Positions 16,017-25,408 of a DNA stretch of 50,038 nt are shown in pieces (the first letter of the stretch is position 1; each line of letters opens with the position of its first letter). The notes below the pieces were generated by a model. It had not been told where the DNA came from. It was given only the letters and a program-made list of their open reading frames with translations, and made no database searches. The translations under genes and the position numbers were made by a program. The stretch comes from Clostridiaceae bacterium (lineage in GTDB: Bacteria > Bacillota > Clostridia > DSM-8532): positions 1 to 50,038 of the forward strand of contig JAAYLX010000023.1 of the NCBI GenBank assembly GCA_012521705.1. Reading direction: 5' to 3'.

Positions 16017-17789
16017 ATGATGATGAATCAAGGCAGAATCGTTAAAGTATCTGGACCTTTGGTTGTTGCAGAAAATATGCGTGACAGCAATATGCTGGAC
16101 GTTGTCCATGTGTCGGACAAGAAACTCATAGGAGAAATTCTTGAAATTCATGAGGACAGAGCTTCAATTCAGGTTTATGAAGAGACATCTGGTCTTGGCC
16201 CGGGTGAGATAGTGGTTTCGACCCGGGAACCATTGAGTGTTGAATTGGGACCTGGTCTGATTGAGAATATTTTTGACGGTATTCAAAGGCCTTTGGATTC
16301 AATGAGAATTCAGACCGGTGACAATATCACACGCGGAATTCATATAAATGCTCTGGACAGGACCAAAAAATGGCCGTTCAAGCCTGTTGTTAAAGCAGGT
16401 GATAAAGTCAGGGCAGGAGATATTATCGGAACTGTGCAGGAAAACGAAGTATTTGAGCACAGAATACTCGTACCTGTCGGAATTGAAGGCACCATTGAGT
16501 CCATAAGAGAAGGGGAATTCACAGTTGATTCTGTCGTGGCCGAAGTAAAAGGTGAGGACGGCAAAAGTTACGGTCTTACACTGATGCAGAAATGGCCTGT
16601 TCGAAAAGAACGCCCCTATAAGGAAAAACTTGCTCCTACTGAACCACTTATTACCGGTCAGCGTATTATAGACACGCTGTTCCCGATAGCAGCAGGTGGT
16701 GTTGCCGCTATTCCCGGACCATTCGGAAGCGGAAAGACTGTTGTTCAGCATCAGTTGGCAAAATGGGCCGAAGCGGATCTGGTTGTTTATATCGGATGCG
16801 GTGAGCGCGGTAATGAGATGACAGACGTTTTGAGGGAATTTCCCGAGCTTAAGGACCCGAAAACCGGCAAATCCCTTATGAAGCGTACAGTTCTTATAGC
16901 CAACACTTCGGATATGCCTGTTGCTGCCCGTGAGGCATCCATTTATACTGGTATCACCATTGCTGAATATTTCAGGGACATGGGCTATACAGTAGCGCTC
17001 ATGGCTGACTCTACCTCACGTTGGGCGGAAGCTTTGCGTGAAATGTCCGGCCGTCTTGAGGAAATGCCGGGTGAAGAAGGTTATCCTGCTTACCTGTCAT
17101 CCCGTCTGGCGCAGTTCTATGAACGTGCAGGAAAGGTCAAAACATTGGGTTCCGATGAGAGAACCGGTGCAATCAGTGCTATCGGTGCTGTATCACCTCC
17201 GGGTGGTGACTTGTCCGAACCTGTAACCCAGGCGACACTCAGAATAGTAAAAGTATTCTGGGGACTGGATTACAACCTTTCATACAGACGCCATTTCCCT
17301 GCAATCAACTGGCTCACAAGTTATTCATTGTATGAAGACAGGCTTTCAGATTGGTACCGTGTGAATGTATCAAGGGATTGGAATAAATATCGCGGAGACA
17401 TGATGCGTATTCTCCAGGAAGAAGCCGGGCTGCAGGAAATTGTTCAGTTGGTTGGTGTTGACGCGCTTTCACCAACTGACAGGGTAACCCTGGAAGCCGC
17501 CCGTTCGATCCGCGAAGACTACTTGCAGCAAAATGCCTTTAATGAAATAGATACTTATAGTTCCCTTGAGAAGCAATTCGGAATGCTCAAGATAATACTT
17601 GCCTTCTATTACAAAGGTCAGGAGGCTATTAAGAAAGGCGTAAATATTAATGATTTATTCTCCATGCCTGTAAGAGAAAAAATAGCCAGACTTAAATATG
17701 TTCCTGAAGAAGAAATTAAGGAAACCTTCGAAAAAGTGGAAGAAGAGCTTTCAGTTCAGATAGAAGCGCTGATTAATAAGGGCGAGTAA
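16017..17789 (+). CDS. ntpA: V-type ATP synthase catalytic subunit A
   Basis: Catalytic head subunit that hydrolyses or makes ATP. The Walker A motif [11 protein letters not shown] (about residues 233-243) is intact, as are [11 protein letters not shown], the Walker B region [20 protein letters not shown] with the following [20 protein letters not shown], and the extra non-homologous insertion (about 115-190) that distinguishes A subunits from F-type beta. The length of 590 aa is normal. Three ATG codons occur in a row at the start; the first or second is best placed for AAAGG (16006-16010). Confidence 0.97.
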   Translation: MMMNQGRIVKVSGPLVVAENMRDSNMLDVVHVSDKKLIGEILEIHEDRASIQVYEETSGLGPGEIVVSTREPLSVELGPGLIENIFDGIQRPLDSMRIQTGDNITRGIHINALDRTKKWPFKPVVKAGDKVRAGDIIGTVQENEVFEHRILVPVGIEGTIESIREGEFTVDSVVAEVKGEDGKSYGLTLMQKWPVRKERPYKEKLAPTEPLITGQRIIDTLFPIAAGGVAAIPGPFGSGKTVVQHQLAKWAEADLVVYIGCGERGNEMTDVLREFPELKDPKTGKSLMKRTVLIANTSDMPVAAREASIYTGITIAEYFRDMGYTVALMADSTSRWAEALREMSGRLEEMPGEEGYPAYLSSRLAQFYERAGKVKTLGSDERTGAISAIGAVSPPGGDLSEPVTQATLRIVKVFWGLDYNLSYRRHFPAINWLTSYSLYEDRLSDWYRVNVSRDWNKYRGDMMRILQEEAGLQEIVQLVGVDALSPTDRVTLEAARSIREDYLQQNAFNEIDTYSSLEKQFGMLKIILAFYYKGQEAIKKGVNINDLFSMPVREKIARLKYVPEEEIKETFEKVEEELSVQIEALINKGE

Positions 17790-17819
17790 ACTCTTGAGAT
17801 AGGAAAGGAGAAAAGCGCA

Positions 17820-19208
17820 ATGCTTAAAGAATATCGTTCTTTGGCTGAAGTAGCCGGACCATTAATGCTGGTCAGAAATGTAGAAGGAGTAACTTACAAC
17901 GAGTTAGGTGAAATAGAACTGGCAAATGGTGAAATAAGGCGTTGCAAAGTCCTGGAAGTAGACGGGGATACAGCGCTGGTTCAATTGTTTGAGAATGCGG
18001 TAGGTATCAACCTTTCATCCAGTAAGGTTCGTTTTCTGGGACGCAGCCTGGAACTGCCTGTTTCAATGGATATGCTGGGAAGAGTCTTTGATGGTCTGGG
18101 AAATCCCATCGATGACGGTCCTGCCATAATCCCCGACAAGAGACTGGATATTAACGGACTTCCAATGAACCCCACAGCCAGAGACTATCCTAACGAATTT
18201 ATTCAGACAGGTATCTCTGCGATAGACGGTTTGAATACTCTGGTACGTGGTCAGAAATTGCCTATTTTCTCTGCATCGGGTCTGCCCCATGCGGATCTGG
18301 CTGCGCAAATAGCCCGACAGGCCAAGGTTCTGGGAACTGAGACCAAGTTCGCTGTTGTTTTCGCGGCTATAGGAATTACCTTTGAAGAAGCAGATTTCTT
18401 TATCAGCGACTTTAAGAGAACAGGTGCTATCGAGCGTGCGGTACTCTTTATGAACCTTGCAAATGACCCTGCAGTTGAGCGTATCGCAACCCCGCGTATG
18501 GCTCTTACCGCAGCTGAGTATTTGGCATTTGAAAAGGATATGCACGTTCTGGTTATCCTTACCGATATTACAAACTATGCTGAGGCATTGCGTGAAGTCT
18601 CCGCTGCCCGTAAGGAAGTACCTGGCCGCCGCGGTTATCCCGGATATTTGTATACCGACCTGGCTACATTGTATGAACGTGCCGGTCGTATTATAGGAAA
18701 AGAGGGTTCCATTACCCTTATTCCCATACTTTCCATGCCAGAGGATGACAAGACCCACCCGATTCCGGACCTCACCGGTTATATTACTGAGGGACAGATT
18801 ATCCTTAGCCGTGAGCTTCACAAAAAAGGACTTACCCCGCCCATAGATGTATTGCCTTCCCTTTCCCGTCTGAAGGATAAAGGTATAGGCAGGGGTAAGA
18901 CCAGAGAAGATCATGCTGATACCATGAACCAGCTTTTCGCTGCGTATGCAAGAGGTAAAGAGTGTAAGGAACTGGCTGCAATCTTGGGAGAAGCAGCATT
19001 AACCGAGATTGACAAGCTATATGCCAGATTCTCCGATGAATTTGAAAAACAGTATGTTTCTCAGGGATATAATACAGACCGCAGTATTGAGGATACTCTG
19101 AATCTTGGATGGGAACTTCTGTCCATCTTGCCGGTAGTGGAACTCAAGCGTATCAGAACAGAATTTATTGACAAATACTATCCCGGCAAAAAGAATGAAG
19201 CCGAATAA
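17820..19208 (+). CDS. ntpB: V-type ATP synthase subunit B (non-catalytic head)
   Basis: Regulatory head subunit alternating with A in the hexamer. It lacks a P-loop; the corresponding segment reads [18 protein letters not shown], as in all B subunits. Other family marks are the [19 protein letters not shown] segment, [20 protein letters not shown] and [20 protein letters not shown]. The length of 462 aa is standard. AGGAAAGGAG lies just before the ATG. Confidence 0.97.
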   Translation: MLKEYRSLAEVAGPLMLVRNVEGVTYNELGEIELANGEIRRCKVLEVDGDTALVQLFENAVGINLSSSKVRFLGRSLELPVSMDMLGRVFDGLGNPIDDGPAIIPDKRLDINGLPMNPTARDYPNEFIQTGISAIDGLNTLVRGQKLPIFSASGLPHADLAAQIARQAKVLGTETKFAVVFAAIGITFEEADFFISDFKRTGAIERAVLFMNLANDPAVERIATPRMALTAAEYLAFEKDMHVLVILTDITNYAEALREVSAARKEVPGRRGYPGYLYTDLATLYERAGRIIGKEGSITLIPILSMPEDDKTHPIPDLTGYITEGQIILSRELHKKGLTPPIDVLPSLSRLKDKGIGRGKTREDHADTMNQLFAAYARGKECKELAAILGEAALTEIDKLYARFSDEFEKQYVSQGYNTDRSIEDTLNLGWELLSILPVVELKRIRTEFIDKYYPGKKNEAE

Positions 19209-19268
19209 ACAATAAGTTTATTGGACTTAAGTTTTAAGCAATAAACTATTATTAAGGAGAAAACTATA

Positions 19269-19940
19269 ATGGCAAGGCTCAATGTCAATCCAACCAGAAT
19301 GGTTTTGACAAATCTTAAAAGAAGGCTGCAGACCGCAAGACGTGGACATAAGCTTTTGAAAGACAAGCGCGATGAGCTTATGAAAAAGTTCCTGGAGGTT
19401 GTAAGGGAAAACCGCAAGGAACGTGAAATAGTCGAAAAAATGCTTATGGATGTGCATTCACGTTTTGTTATGGCTCGTGCCCTGATGAGTGATACCCACC
19501 TTGAAGAGGCCCTCATCTACCCAAAACAGAAGGTTACTTTGAAAGCCTCATCAAAGAATGTGATGAGTGTTGAAGTACCGGTGTTTGAGTTTTCAACCGA
19601 GGGACAGGGAGAAGGGGATATTTTCCCTTATGGCTTTGCCAATACATCCGGCGAGCTGGACGGTGCGATAATTGCATTGTCAGAAGTCACTCCCCATCTT
19701 TTAAGGCTGGCTGAACTTGAAAAATCTGCACAGCTCATGGCAGACGAAATTGAAAAGACCCGCCGCAGGGTTAACGCCCTTGAATACGTCATGATTCCTA
19801 ATATGGAAGAAACAATAAAATATATTGTAATGAAGCTTGACGAAAATGAAAGGGGTAACCTGACCCGCCTGATGAAGGTCAAGGACATGATGCTGGAGCA
19901 GGCTCATCAGTATAAGAAGAAGATGGCACAAGGGTCTTAA
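19269..19940 (+). CDS. ntpD: V-type ATP synthase subunit D (central axle)
   Basis: Central rotor shaft, 223 aa, a long antiparallel coiled coil. [20 protein letters not shown] and [19 protein letters not shown] at the start and [19 protein letters not shown] near the C-terminus are strong signatures. Sixty bases separate it from subunit B with AAGGAG before the ATG. It is the last gene of the operon; an intrinsic terminator follows at 20022-20058. Confidence 0.96.
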   Translation: MARLNVNPTRMVLTNLKRRLQTARRGHKLLKDKRDELMKKFLEVVRENRKEREIVEKMLMDVHSRFVMARALMSDTHLEEALIYPKQKVTLKASSKNVMSVEVPVFEFSTEGQGEGDIFPYGFANTSGELDGAIIALSEVTPHLLRLAELEKSAQLMADEIEKTRRRVNALEYVMIPNMEETIKYIVMKLDENERGNLTRLMKVKDMMLEQAHQYKKKMAQGS

Positions 19941-20021
19941 ACGTGATTTAATCCGGTATCCCCGAAAATTATCGGAATTATGCCGGTACGACAAATAATC
20001 CGAACATAGTATCAAGGTATC

Positions 20022-20058
20022 AAGCAGTACACTATTTTAGGGTACTGCTTTCTATTTG
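20022..20058 (+). terminator. terminator of the V-ATPase operon
   Basis: AAGCAGTAC (20022-20030) and GTACTGCTT (20042-20050) form a 9-pair stem with an 11-base loop, followed by TCTATTTG. The stem is good; the T tract is interrupted. Confidence 0.65.
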
Positions 20059-20376
20059 TATCATCTTATTTACTCTTGATCCTTTAAATCAGCAAAAATT
20101 CAGTATAAGTTTATTATCACTGTAATTAGATGATATAATAAATAATAAGGTGAACTGATAGAAATCAAGCATTCAGTCGAATGTATACTGATAATTAACA
20201 GTAATACTATAAACCTGATTTTATTTCTTTATTGAGAAGAATACAGCGGGTTACCTGCGATTGGTTAAATAATATCTTGGACCAAAAACGAATATGATTT
20301 CAACGTGCAGCATCTTGCTGATAGCAATAGTATTATAGAATAGTATTTTAATTGTTGTATTAAGGGGAGGATGCTT
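20059..20376. other. AT-rich noncoding stretch between V-ATPase operon and small-ORF/CAT-like operon
   Basis: No gene is seen here. It is AT-rich and must hold the promoter of the next operon; the best candidate is TTGCTG with TAGAAT 15 bases later (about 20313-20341), which is poor. A small inverted repeat TTGCT/AGCAA overlaps that -35. Confidence 0.4.
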
Positions 20377-20475
20377 ATGGTTGAGATGATTTTTGAGTTA
20401 ATCGCTGATATAGCTGACGTTTTTGTTGATTTATGGATTAATAAAGTAGTGGCAAAATTCAGCCGCAGGAAGTGA
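20377..20475 (+). CDS. 32-residue protein of unknown function
   Basis: ATG 20377 is preceded at the ideal distance (6 bases) by GGGGAGG (20364-20370), and the reading frame of 32 codons ends 5 bases before the CAT-like start. The peptide starts MVEMIFELIADIADVFVDLW and ends in a basic tail KFSRRK. It is an amphipathic, mostly hydrophobic helix with acidic residues on one face, which suggests membrane association. The strong ribosome site and tight spacing argue that it is a real gene translated with its neighbour. Function unknown. Confidence 0.6.
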   Translation: MVEMIFELIADIADVFVDLWINKVVAKFSRRK

Positions 20476-20480
20476 TATTA

Positions 20481-21119
20481 ATGAGGTATATAGACCTTGA
20501 CACATGGAAGAGAAAAGACCATTTTAATTATTTCAGGCAGTTTAGCTATCCTCAGTTCAATATATGTGCAAATGTGGACATTACAAGGTATTACAGGTAT
20601 TTAAAAGAGAAAGGCCTGCCATTCTTTGTATCGGTTGTATATGCTGCCTCAAAGGCTGCCAATGGTGTTAAAGAGTTCCGGTACAGGATAAGGGAGGACA
20701 AGGTGGTTGAGCATGATATTGTAAGCCCGTCCTATACCATTTTGACAGAGGATGAGACATTCGCTTTTTGTCTTACCGGATATGTTGAAGAATATAGTGT
20801 TTTTAAGGAAAACGCCCTTCGGGATATTGAAAGAATAAAAAACAACCCGAGCATTGAAGATGAACCGGGAAGGGATGATGTCTTATATATCTCAAGCCTG
20901 CCATGGGTCTCTTTTACAGGAGTAACCCATCCAATTAATCTTGACCCGACTGAATCCATACCAAGAATATCCTGGGGGAAATACTTCGAAGAAAACGGAA
21001 AAATCCAGTTGCCGGTGTCAGTACAGGTCCATCATGCACTTATGGACGGATTTCATGTTGGACAGTTCTTTATTGCAATTCAGGATATAATGAATTATCC
21101 GGAAAAGCATTTGTACTAA
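20481..21119 (+). CDS. chloramphenicol acetyltransferase-like protein
   Basis: Cytoplasmic acetyl-CoA-dependent O-acetyltransferase fold of 212 aa. The catalytic motif HHALMDG is intact, with His185 and Asp189; YISSLPWVSFTGVTHP and the N-terminal IDLDTWKRKDHFNYF are typical. Chromosomal CAT-like genes in clostridia are not always resistance genes and the natural acceptor here is unknown. ATG 20481 has AGGAAG eight bases upstream; an earlier in-frame GTG lies within the preceding small gene. No mobile-element sequence flanks it. Confidence 0.85.
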   Translation: MRYIDLDTWKRKDHFNYFRQFSYPQFNICANVDITRYYRYLKEKGLPFFVSVVYAASKAANGVKEFRYRIREDKVVEHDIVSPSYTILTEDETFAFCLTGYVEEYSVFKENALRDIERIKNNPSIEDEPGRDDVLYISSLPWVSFTGVTHPINLDPTESIPRISWGKYFEENGKIQLPVSVQVHHALMDGFHVGQFFIAIQDIMNYPEKHLY

Positions 21120-21243
21120 TTTTCAACTTGGCAGAGGGGTTTAAAAAGAATAGAATATAAAAGTAGATATTAAAGAACCTTTACCTCACTGGGTTTACAT
21201 CAAGGAAACCCGATAATCGTACTTTTTGGGGGGCACAATATTA

Positions 21244-22191
21244 ATGACTAACTTAATTTTCTCTTTTAATGCCATAGCACCTCTTTTTTTTATGGTTGCT
21301 TTAGGGTATTACCTTAAGAAGAAAAAAGTCGCTGGTCAGAATTTTTTTGATACGGTGACTGATTTTTCTTTTAATTACCTGTTTCCGTTCATAATGTTCC
21401 GTCAGATTTATACCATGGATATTGCAGCAAATATCAATTCCACATTCATTTTCTATGGTACCGGCGTTCTTGTTGTTTTAGTTATACTCCTTCTTATATG
21501 TTGTCCTTTAGTCATAAAGGAGAGGCCGACATGCGGAGCTTTTATTCAGGGAAGTTTCAGAAGCAACAGCGTTCTGATGGCTGTCGCTTTATCATTAATA
21601 GTCTTCGGGGAGGAAGGAAGCGGCCCGACGGTCATGCTTCTGCCTTTTATCACTATTTTATATAATCTCATTGCGGTCATTGTCCTGACTTTGATGTCCT
21701 CAGAAAATAAAGAGTTGGATATCGGGGGCATTGCAATTAAAATAATCAAAAATCCCTTAATCATAGGCGCGGTTGCTGGACTGGCAGTATCTCTTTTAAA
21801 TATTGAGCTCCCTTCGTTCATGGTTTCTGTTGTTGATGATCTTGCTTCAATGGCAACGCCACTGGCGCTCATAGCACTGGGAGGTCAGCTTGAGCTGGAC
21901 ACTCTTTTTGCCAGGCCGGCCTTATTGTTTTCTGCAACGTTCATAAAGCTCATTATCGCGCCCCTTGCTGCAGTTGTTCCTGCTTTGCTGTTCTTTGATT
22001 TTACAAGGAATGAAATAGGAGCACTCTTGTTCATTTTTTCAGCGCCAACGGCTGTCTCATCATATCCCATGGCCAAAGCAATGAAATGCGACTCGGATCT
22101 TGCAGGAAGAATTATTATGTACAGTACTGTCCTTTCAGCATTCACCATATTTTTGTGGCTGTATTTGTTCAAAACCTTAAATTATATTTAG
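21244..22191 (+). CDS. auxin efflux carrier (AEC) family transporter
   Basis: Integral membrane carrier of 315 aa with about ten hydrophobic segments in two halves, as in the AEC/malate permease family. N-terminal FNAIAPLFFMVALGYYLKKK, and near the middle PLALIALGGQLELDT followed by IKLIIAPLAAV, are characteristic, as is the late AVSSYPMAKAMKCD. Substrate cannot be told from sequence; family members move malate, other carboxylates or amino acids. ATG 21244 is used with a G-rich ribosome site (GGGGGGC). A small hairpin GGGTTT/AAACCC (about 21191-21211) lies in the leader. Confidence 0.88.
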   Translation: MTNLIFSFNAIAPLFFMVALGYYLKKKKVAGQNFFDTVTDFSFNYLFPFIMFRQIYTMDIAANINSTFIFYGTGVLVVLVILLLICCPLVIKERPTCGAFIQGSFRSNSVLMAVALSLIVFGEEGSGPTVMLLPFITILYNLIAVIVLTLMSSENKELDIGGIAIKIIKNPLIIGAVAGLAVSLLNIELPSFMVSVVDDLASMATPLALIALGGQLELDTLFARPALLFSATFIKLIIAPLAAVVPALLFFDFTRNEIGALLFIFSAPTAVSSYPMAKAMKCDSDLAGRIIMYSTVLSAFTIFLWLYLFKTLNYI

Positions 22192-22218
22192 ACAGTACGA
22201 TACAATAAAAAAGTACGT

Positions 22219-22254
22219 TAAAAGCGGTTTCAGAATGAAACCGCTTATTTTAAT
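22219..22254. terminator. bidirectional intrinsic terminator
   Basis: AAGCGGTTTCA (22222-22232), loop GAA, TGAAACCGCTT (22236-22246): an 11-pair perfect stem with A-rich sequence on the left and ATTTTAATT on the right. It lies between the AEC gene and the convergent liv operon and can stop transcripts from both sides. Confidence 0.85.
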
Positions 22255-22302
22255 TAATATTGATAAATTATGATATATTGTTTTAACAATTGCAGCCAAT
22301 AT

Positions 22303-22944
22303 TTATTTGTTCTGGAGCTTATACAGGATCTTGAAGCCTTTCTCCTCAATGGATTTTTCGATTTCCTCAGTATTCAATGTATTTATTCCGATAACTATGG
22401 CACTCTTGCCATGACCGCCGCGATAAACCGCTACATGGGTGATATTTGCGCCGTAGTTACCGATTATGCTCGTTATGTTGGACATGATTCCAGGGGCATC
22501 TTCCGCCTCGACAGTCAGTCTTGTTCCCGGTTCACGGAATCCCAACAGTTCGATGAAAGCATCGAAAATATTGGTTTCGGTGATGATTCCAACAAGCTTG
22601 TCGTCATCAACAACGGGAAGAAAGCTTATCTCATTGTCGCGCATGACTGTTGCGGCTTCTTCAAGCAGGGCGTCGGAAGAGATAGTAATAATATCCTTGG
22701 ACATAATCTGGCTGATTTTGGTTTTGGATAACAGGTAAGTAATTTCCCCTATACTGAAGGTAGTCGCCTTTGAGGGAGAGGCCTGAAGGATGTCCTCTTT
22801 TGAAACAATTCCCACAAGTTTACCGTTTTTCATGACCGGAAGACGTTTGACCTTGTGTTTGGTCATTATCTCGTGAGCCTCGGGAATGGTTTGATCAGGA
22901 GAGATAGTAAATGGGTTTGCAGTCATCTTGTTTTTGACAAACAT
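22303..22944 (-). CDS. CBS-domain pair plus ACT domain protein (AcuB-like)
   Basis: A 213-residue regulatory protein. Two CBS motifs (about residues 1-60 and 75-135; VKRLPVMKNGKLVGIVSKED and EISFLPVVDDDKLVGIITET) form an adenylate-binding Bateman module, followed by an ACT domain (about 140-210; TRLTVEAEDAPGIMSNITSI), a fold that often binds amino acids. It has the AcuB-type arrangement. It starts 5 bases after livF with AGGAGG ahead of its ATG, so it is the last gene of the branched-chain amino acid transporter operon. A role in sensing those amino acids or cell energy is inferred from this position. Confidence 0.88.
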   Translation of the reverse strand: MFVKNKMTANPFTISPDQTIPEAHEIMTKHKVKRLPVMKNGKLVGIVSKEDILQASPSKATTFSIGEITYLLSKTKISQIMSKDIITISSDALLEEAATVMRDNEISFLPVVDDDKLVGIITETNIFDAFIELLGFREPGTRLTVEAEDAPGIMSNITSIIGNYGANITHVAVYRGGHGKSAIVIGINTLNTEEIEKSIEEKGFKILYKLQNK

Positions 22945-22948
22945 GATT

Positions 22949-23653
22949 CTAACCTCCTAAGTATGCTTTTTTAATATCCTCACTCTGCATAAGCTCAGCT
23001 CCGGTACCGGACAGTACAATTGAACCTGTTTCAATTACATAGGCGTAATCCGCAATCTGAAGAGCCATGCTTGCATTTTGTTCTACTAATAATATAGTTG
23101 TTCCCGAAGAATTTATATCCTTTATTATGTTGAATATTTCCTGAACAAGCAGAGGTGCCAGTCCCATGGATGGTTCATCCAGGAAAAGTATCTTCGGTCT
23201 GCTCATTAAAGCACGTCCAATTGCAAGCATTTGCTGTTCTCCGCCGGAAAGTGTACCTGCAGCCTGTTTCCTTCTGTCAGCCAGGATTGGGAAACGTTCA
23301 AATACCATTTTCAAATCCCTGGCGATTCCGTCCTTATCACGGCGAAGGAAAGCGCCCAATTCCAGGTTCTCCAAAACGGTCATGGTAGGGAAGACCCTGC
23401 GCCCTTCAGGAACGTGGGAAATTCCCATACGTACTATGTCCTGGGCAGAAGTATGAGTGATATTTTTACCGTCTAATAATATTTCCCCATTTGTTGGTTT
23501 TTTTAAACCTGAAACTGTCCGGAGAGTTGTTTTTTTACCCGCCCCGTTGGCTCCGATCAAAGTAACTATATCCCCGTCATTAACGGTGAATGAAACGCCC
23601 TTGAGGGCATGAATCATGCCAAAATGCACGTCAATATTTTTAATTTCAAGCAT
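22949..23653 (-). CDS. livF: branched-chain amino acid ABC transporter ATPase LivF, unusual Walker A
   Basis: One of the two cytoplasmic ATPases of the Liv importer. 234 aa from ATG 23653, which has GAAGG eight bases upstream and overlaps the livG stop (ATGCTTGA). The signature LSGGEQQMLAIGRALMSRPK, Walker B ILFLDEPSMGLAPL and the H-loop region are normal. Walker A reads GANGAGKKTT (34-43): Lys41 stands where Ser/Thr coordinates magnesium. The codons there are AAA AAA ACA ACT, so the reading frame is intact and a single-codon change, real or a sequencing error in the A run, is the explanation. Confidence 0.93.
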   Translation of the reverse strand: MLEIKNIDVHFGMIHALKGVSFTVNDGDIVTLIGANGAGKKTTLRTVSGLKKPTNGEILLDGKNITHTSAQDIVRMGISHVPEGRRVFPTMTVLENLELGAFLRRDKDGIARDLKMVFERFPILADRRKQAAGTLSGGEQQMLAIGRALMSRPKILFLDEPSMGLAPLLVQEIFNIIKDINSSGTTILLVEQNASMALQIADYAYVIETGSIVLSGTGAELMQSEDIKKAYLGG

Positions 23654-24431
23654 CGCCGACACCTTCTCCCAAATAAGCTTCAATAACCCGCTTGTTGTTC
23701 TTTATCTCATCAGGCGTACCTTCAGCTATTACCATTCCGTAATCCAATACGTAAATACGCTCACAAATCTTCATAACCAGCGACATGTCATGTTCAATCA
23801 GCAATATGGTAAGATTGAACTTTTCCCTGATCCAGCTGATTAATTCTGTAAGCTGGGCTGTTTCTGCCGGGTTCATACCAGCTGCCGGTTCGTCAAGAAG
23901 CAACAAACTTGGATTGGTGGCAAGAGCACGCGCTATCTCAAGGTGGCGCTGCTCACCGTAGGGAAGATTCTTTGCAAGTTCATCTTTTTTATGATCAAGC
24001 TTAAGGATTTTTAACAAATCCATGCTCTTTTCCAACAGTTCTTCTTCTTCTCTTCTGTAAGACGGAAGGTGAAAGAAGCTTGCGAAAATACCGTATTTTA
24101 CGTTTTGATGCATGGCAATACGAACATTGTCCAACACAGTCAGATTACTGAAAAGACGGATATTCTGGAAAGTTCTTGCCACACCGGCCTTACAAATAGT
24201 ATAAGGTTTCAGACCATGCAGGGCTTTTTCCTTGTCACCTCTGACAAGGGTAATGGTTCCTTTTGTAGGTTCATATACTCCGGTAAGAAGATTGAATACT
24301 GTTGTCTTACCGGCACCGTTTGGACCTATAAGGCCAACCAGTTCGCCCTCGTTGAGTACTATATCAACATTTGATACAGCAGTTAAACCTCCAAAGGATT
24401 TAGTCAATCTATCAACTTTCAGTATTGCCAT
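23646..24431 (-). CDS. livG: branched-chain amino acid ABC transporter ATPase LivG
   Basis: Second ATPase of the Liv importer, 261 aa from ATG 24431. Walker A GPNGAGKTTVFNLLTG, the signature PYGEQRHLEIARALATNP, Walker B LLLLDEPAAGMNPAE and the LLIEHDMSLVM H-loop are intact. The YGEQ rather than SGGQ signature is usual for LivG. The start follows the livM stop after one base with AAAGGAAGG upstream; the end overlaps livF by 8 bases. Confidence 0.95.
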   Translation of the reverse strand: MAILKVDRLTKSFGGLTAVSNVDIVLNEGELVGLIGPNGAGKTTVFNLLTGVYEPTKGTITLVRGDKEKALHGLKPYTICKAGVARTFQNIRLFSNLTVLDNVRIAMHQNVKYGIFASFFHLPSYRREEEELLEKSMDLLKILKLDHKKDELAKNLPYGEQRHLEIARALATNPSLLLLDEPAAGMNPAETAQLTELISWIREKFNLTILLIEHDMSLVMKICERIYVLDYGMVIAEGTPDEIKNNKRVIEAYLGEGVGDA

Positions 24432-24432
24432 A

Positions 24433-25404
24433 CTAAACCCTTCCTTTCTTTGCTGCAAAAATACCGCTCAGCTTATCAAATACAGAGAGGGAGATTTCTT
24501 TGGAACCCATCAATCCCTGAGGTCTGAAGATCATAATAACAATCAGAAGCAGGGAGTAGAGAATCATCTGTATATTTGCGAAAGCCTGTAAGTAAGTATT
24601 GATAATCTCCAATACTATTGCAGCTATTACTGAACCTGAAATACTGCCCAGTCCGCCTAATACCACTATTACAAGTATATTGATGGATCTGGAAAATCCG
24701 AATATTTTAGGATTTATAAAGTTAAAGGTTGAAGCATATAAAGCCCCGGCAATACCTGCGAAAAATGCGCCAATGGTAAAAGCAGTGACCTTATATCTTG
24801 TGGAATTTACACCCATGGCTTCGGAGGCTATTTCATCCTCCCTTATGGAGATACAGGCACGACCATGGGAGGAGTTTATAAAGTTAGAAATAATGATGAT
24901 TGTTCCAGCTGTGTACAAAAACAGCCATGGCCAGTTGGTAAACTGGGGGATATCCTGAAGTCCTGCAGGACCGTTTGTAATGCTGTCCAGGTTAGTGAAT
25001 ACGATACGTATGATCTCAGCCATACCCAGGGTGGCTATGGCAAGGTAGTCGCCTCTCAAACGCAGAGTAGGCAAACCAACGAGGAAACCTACAATAGCAG
25101 CCATGACGGCACCGGCAAAAACTCCAAGGATAAATCCCGGGAGGGTCCGGTTATTCAAAGTAATCAAAGCGCAGACATATGCACCTATTGACATAAACCC
25201 TGCATGTCCCAGAGAGAACTGTCCTGTAAAACCGGTAATAAGGTTCAGGCTTACGGCAAGTATTATATTGATACATATGGTTGCCAATGTACTTTGCAAA
25301 TAGACATTGATAATATCAAGCGATATTAATAACTGAATAATACCGAAGGTTAAAATAAGCGAAATAAGCCCTTTTACCCAATTCCTTTTCAGTATTCCAT
25401 TCAC
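24433..25404 (-). CDS. livM: branched-chain amino acid ABC transporter permease LivM
   Basis: Inner-membrane permease of 323 aa with about nine hydrophobic segments. The family signature NLITGFTGQFSLGHAGFMSI and the cytoplasmic ATPase-contact loop ISIREDEIASEAMGVN are clear. The start is GTG at 25404, preceded by GAAGG and four bases from the livH stop. It forms the transmembrane channel with LivH. Confidence 0.94.
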   Translation of the reverse strand: MNGILKRNWVKGLISLILTFGIIQLLISLDIINVYLQSTLATICINIILAVSLNLITGFTGQFSLGHAGFMSIGAYVCALITLNNRTLPGFILGVFAGAVMAAIVGFLVGLPTLRLRGDYLAIATLGMAEIIRIVFTNLDSITNGPAGLQDIPQFTNWPWLFLYTAGTIIIISNFINSSHGRACISIREDEIASEAMGVNSTRYKVTAFTIGAFFAGIAGALYASTFNFINPKIFGFSRSINILVIVVLGGLGSISGSVIAAIVLEIINTYLQAFANIQMILYSLLLIVIMIFRPQGLMGSKEISLSVFDKLSGIFAAKKGRV

Positions 25405-25408
25405 TTAA

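Noticed and set aside
18063..18914. 283-codon open frame on the minus strand
   Set aside because: Antisense shadow of the well-conserved V-ATPase B subunit.
20481..21119. Acquired chloramphenicol resistance gene
   Set aside because: No flanking mobile element and base composition like its neighbours; CAT-like chromosomal genes are common.
22270..22731. 153-codon frame on the plus strand
   Set aside because: Antisense to the CBS-ACT gene and begins in the terminator region.
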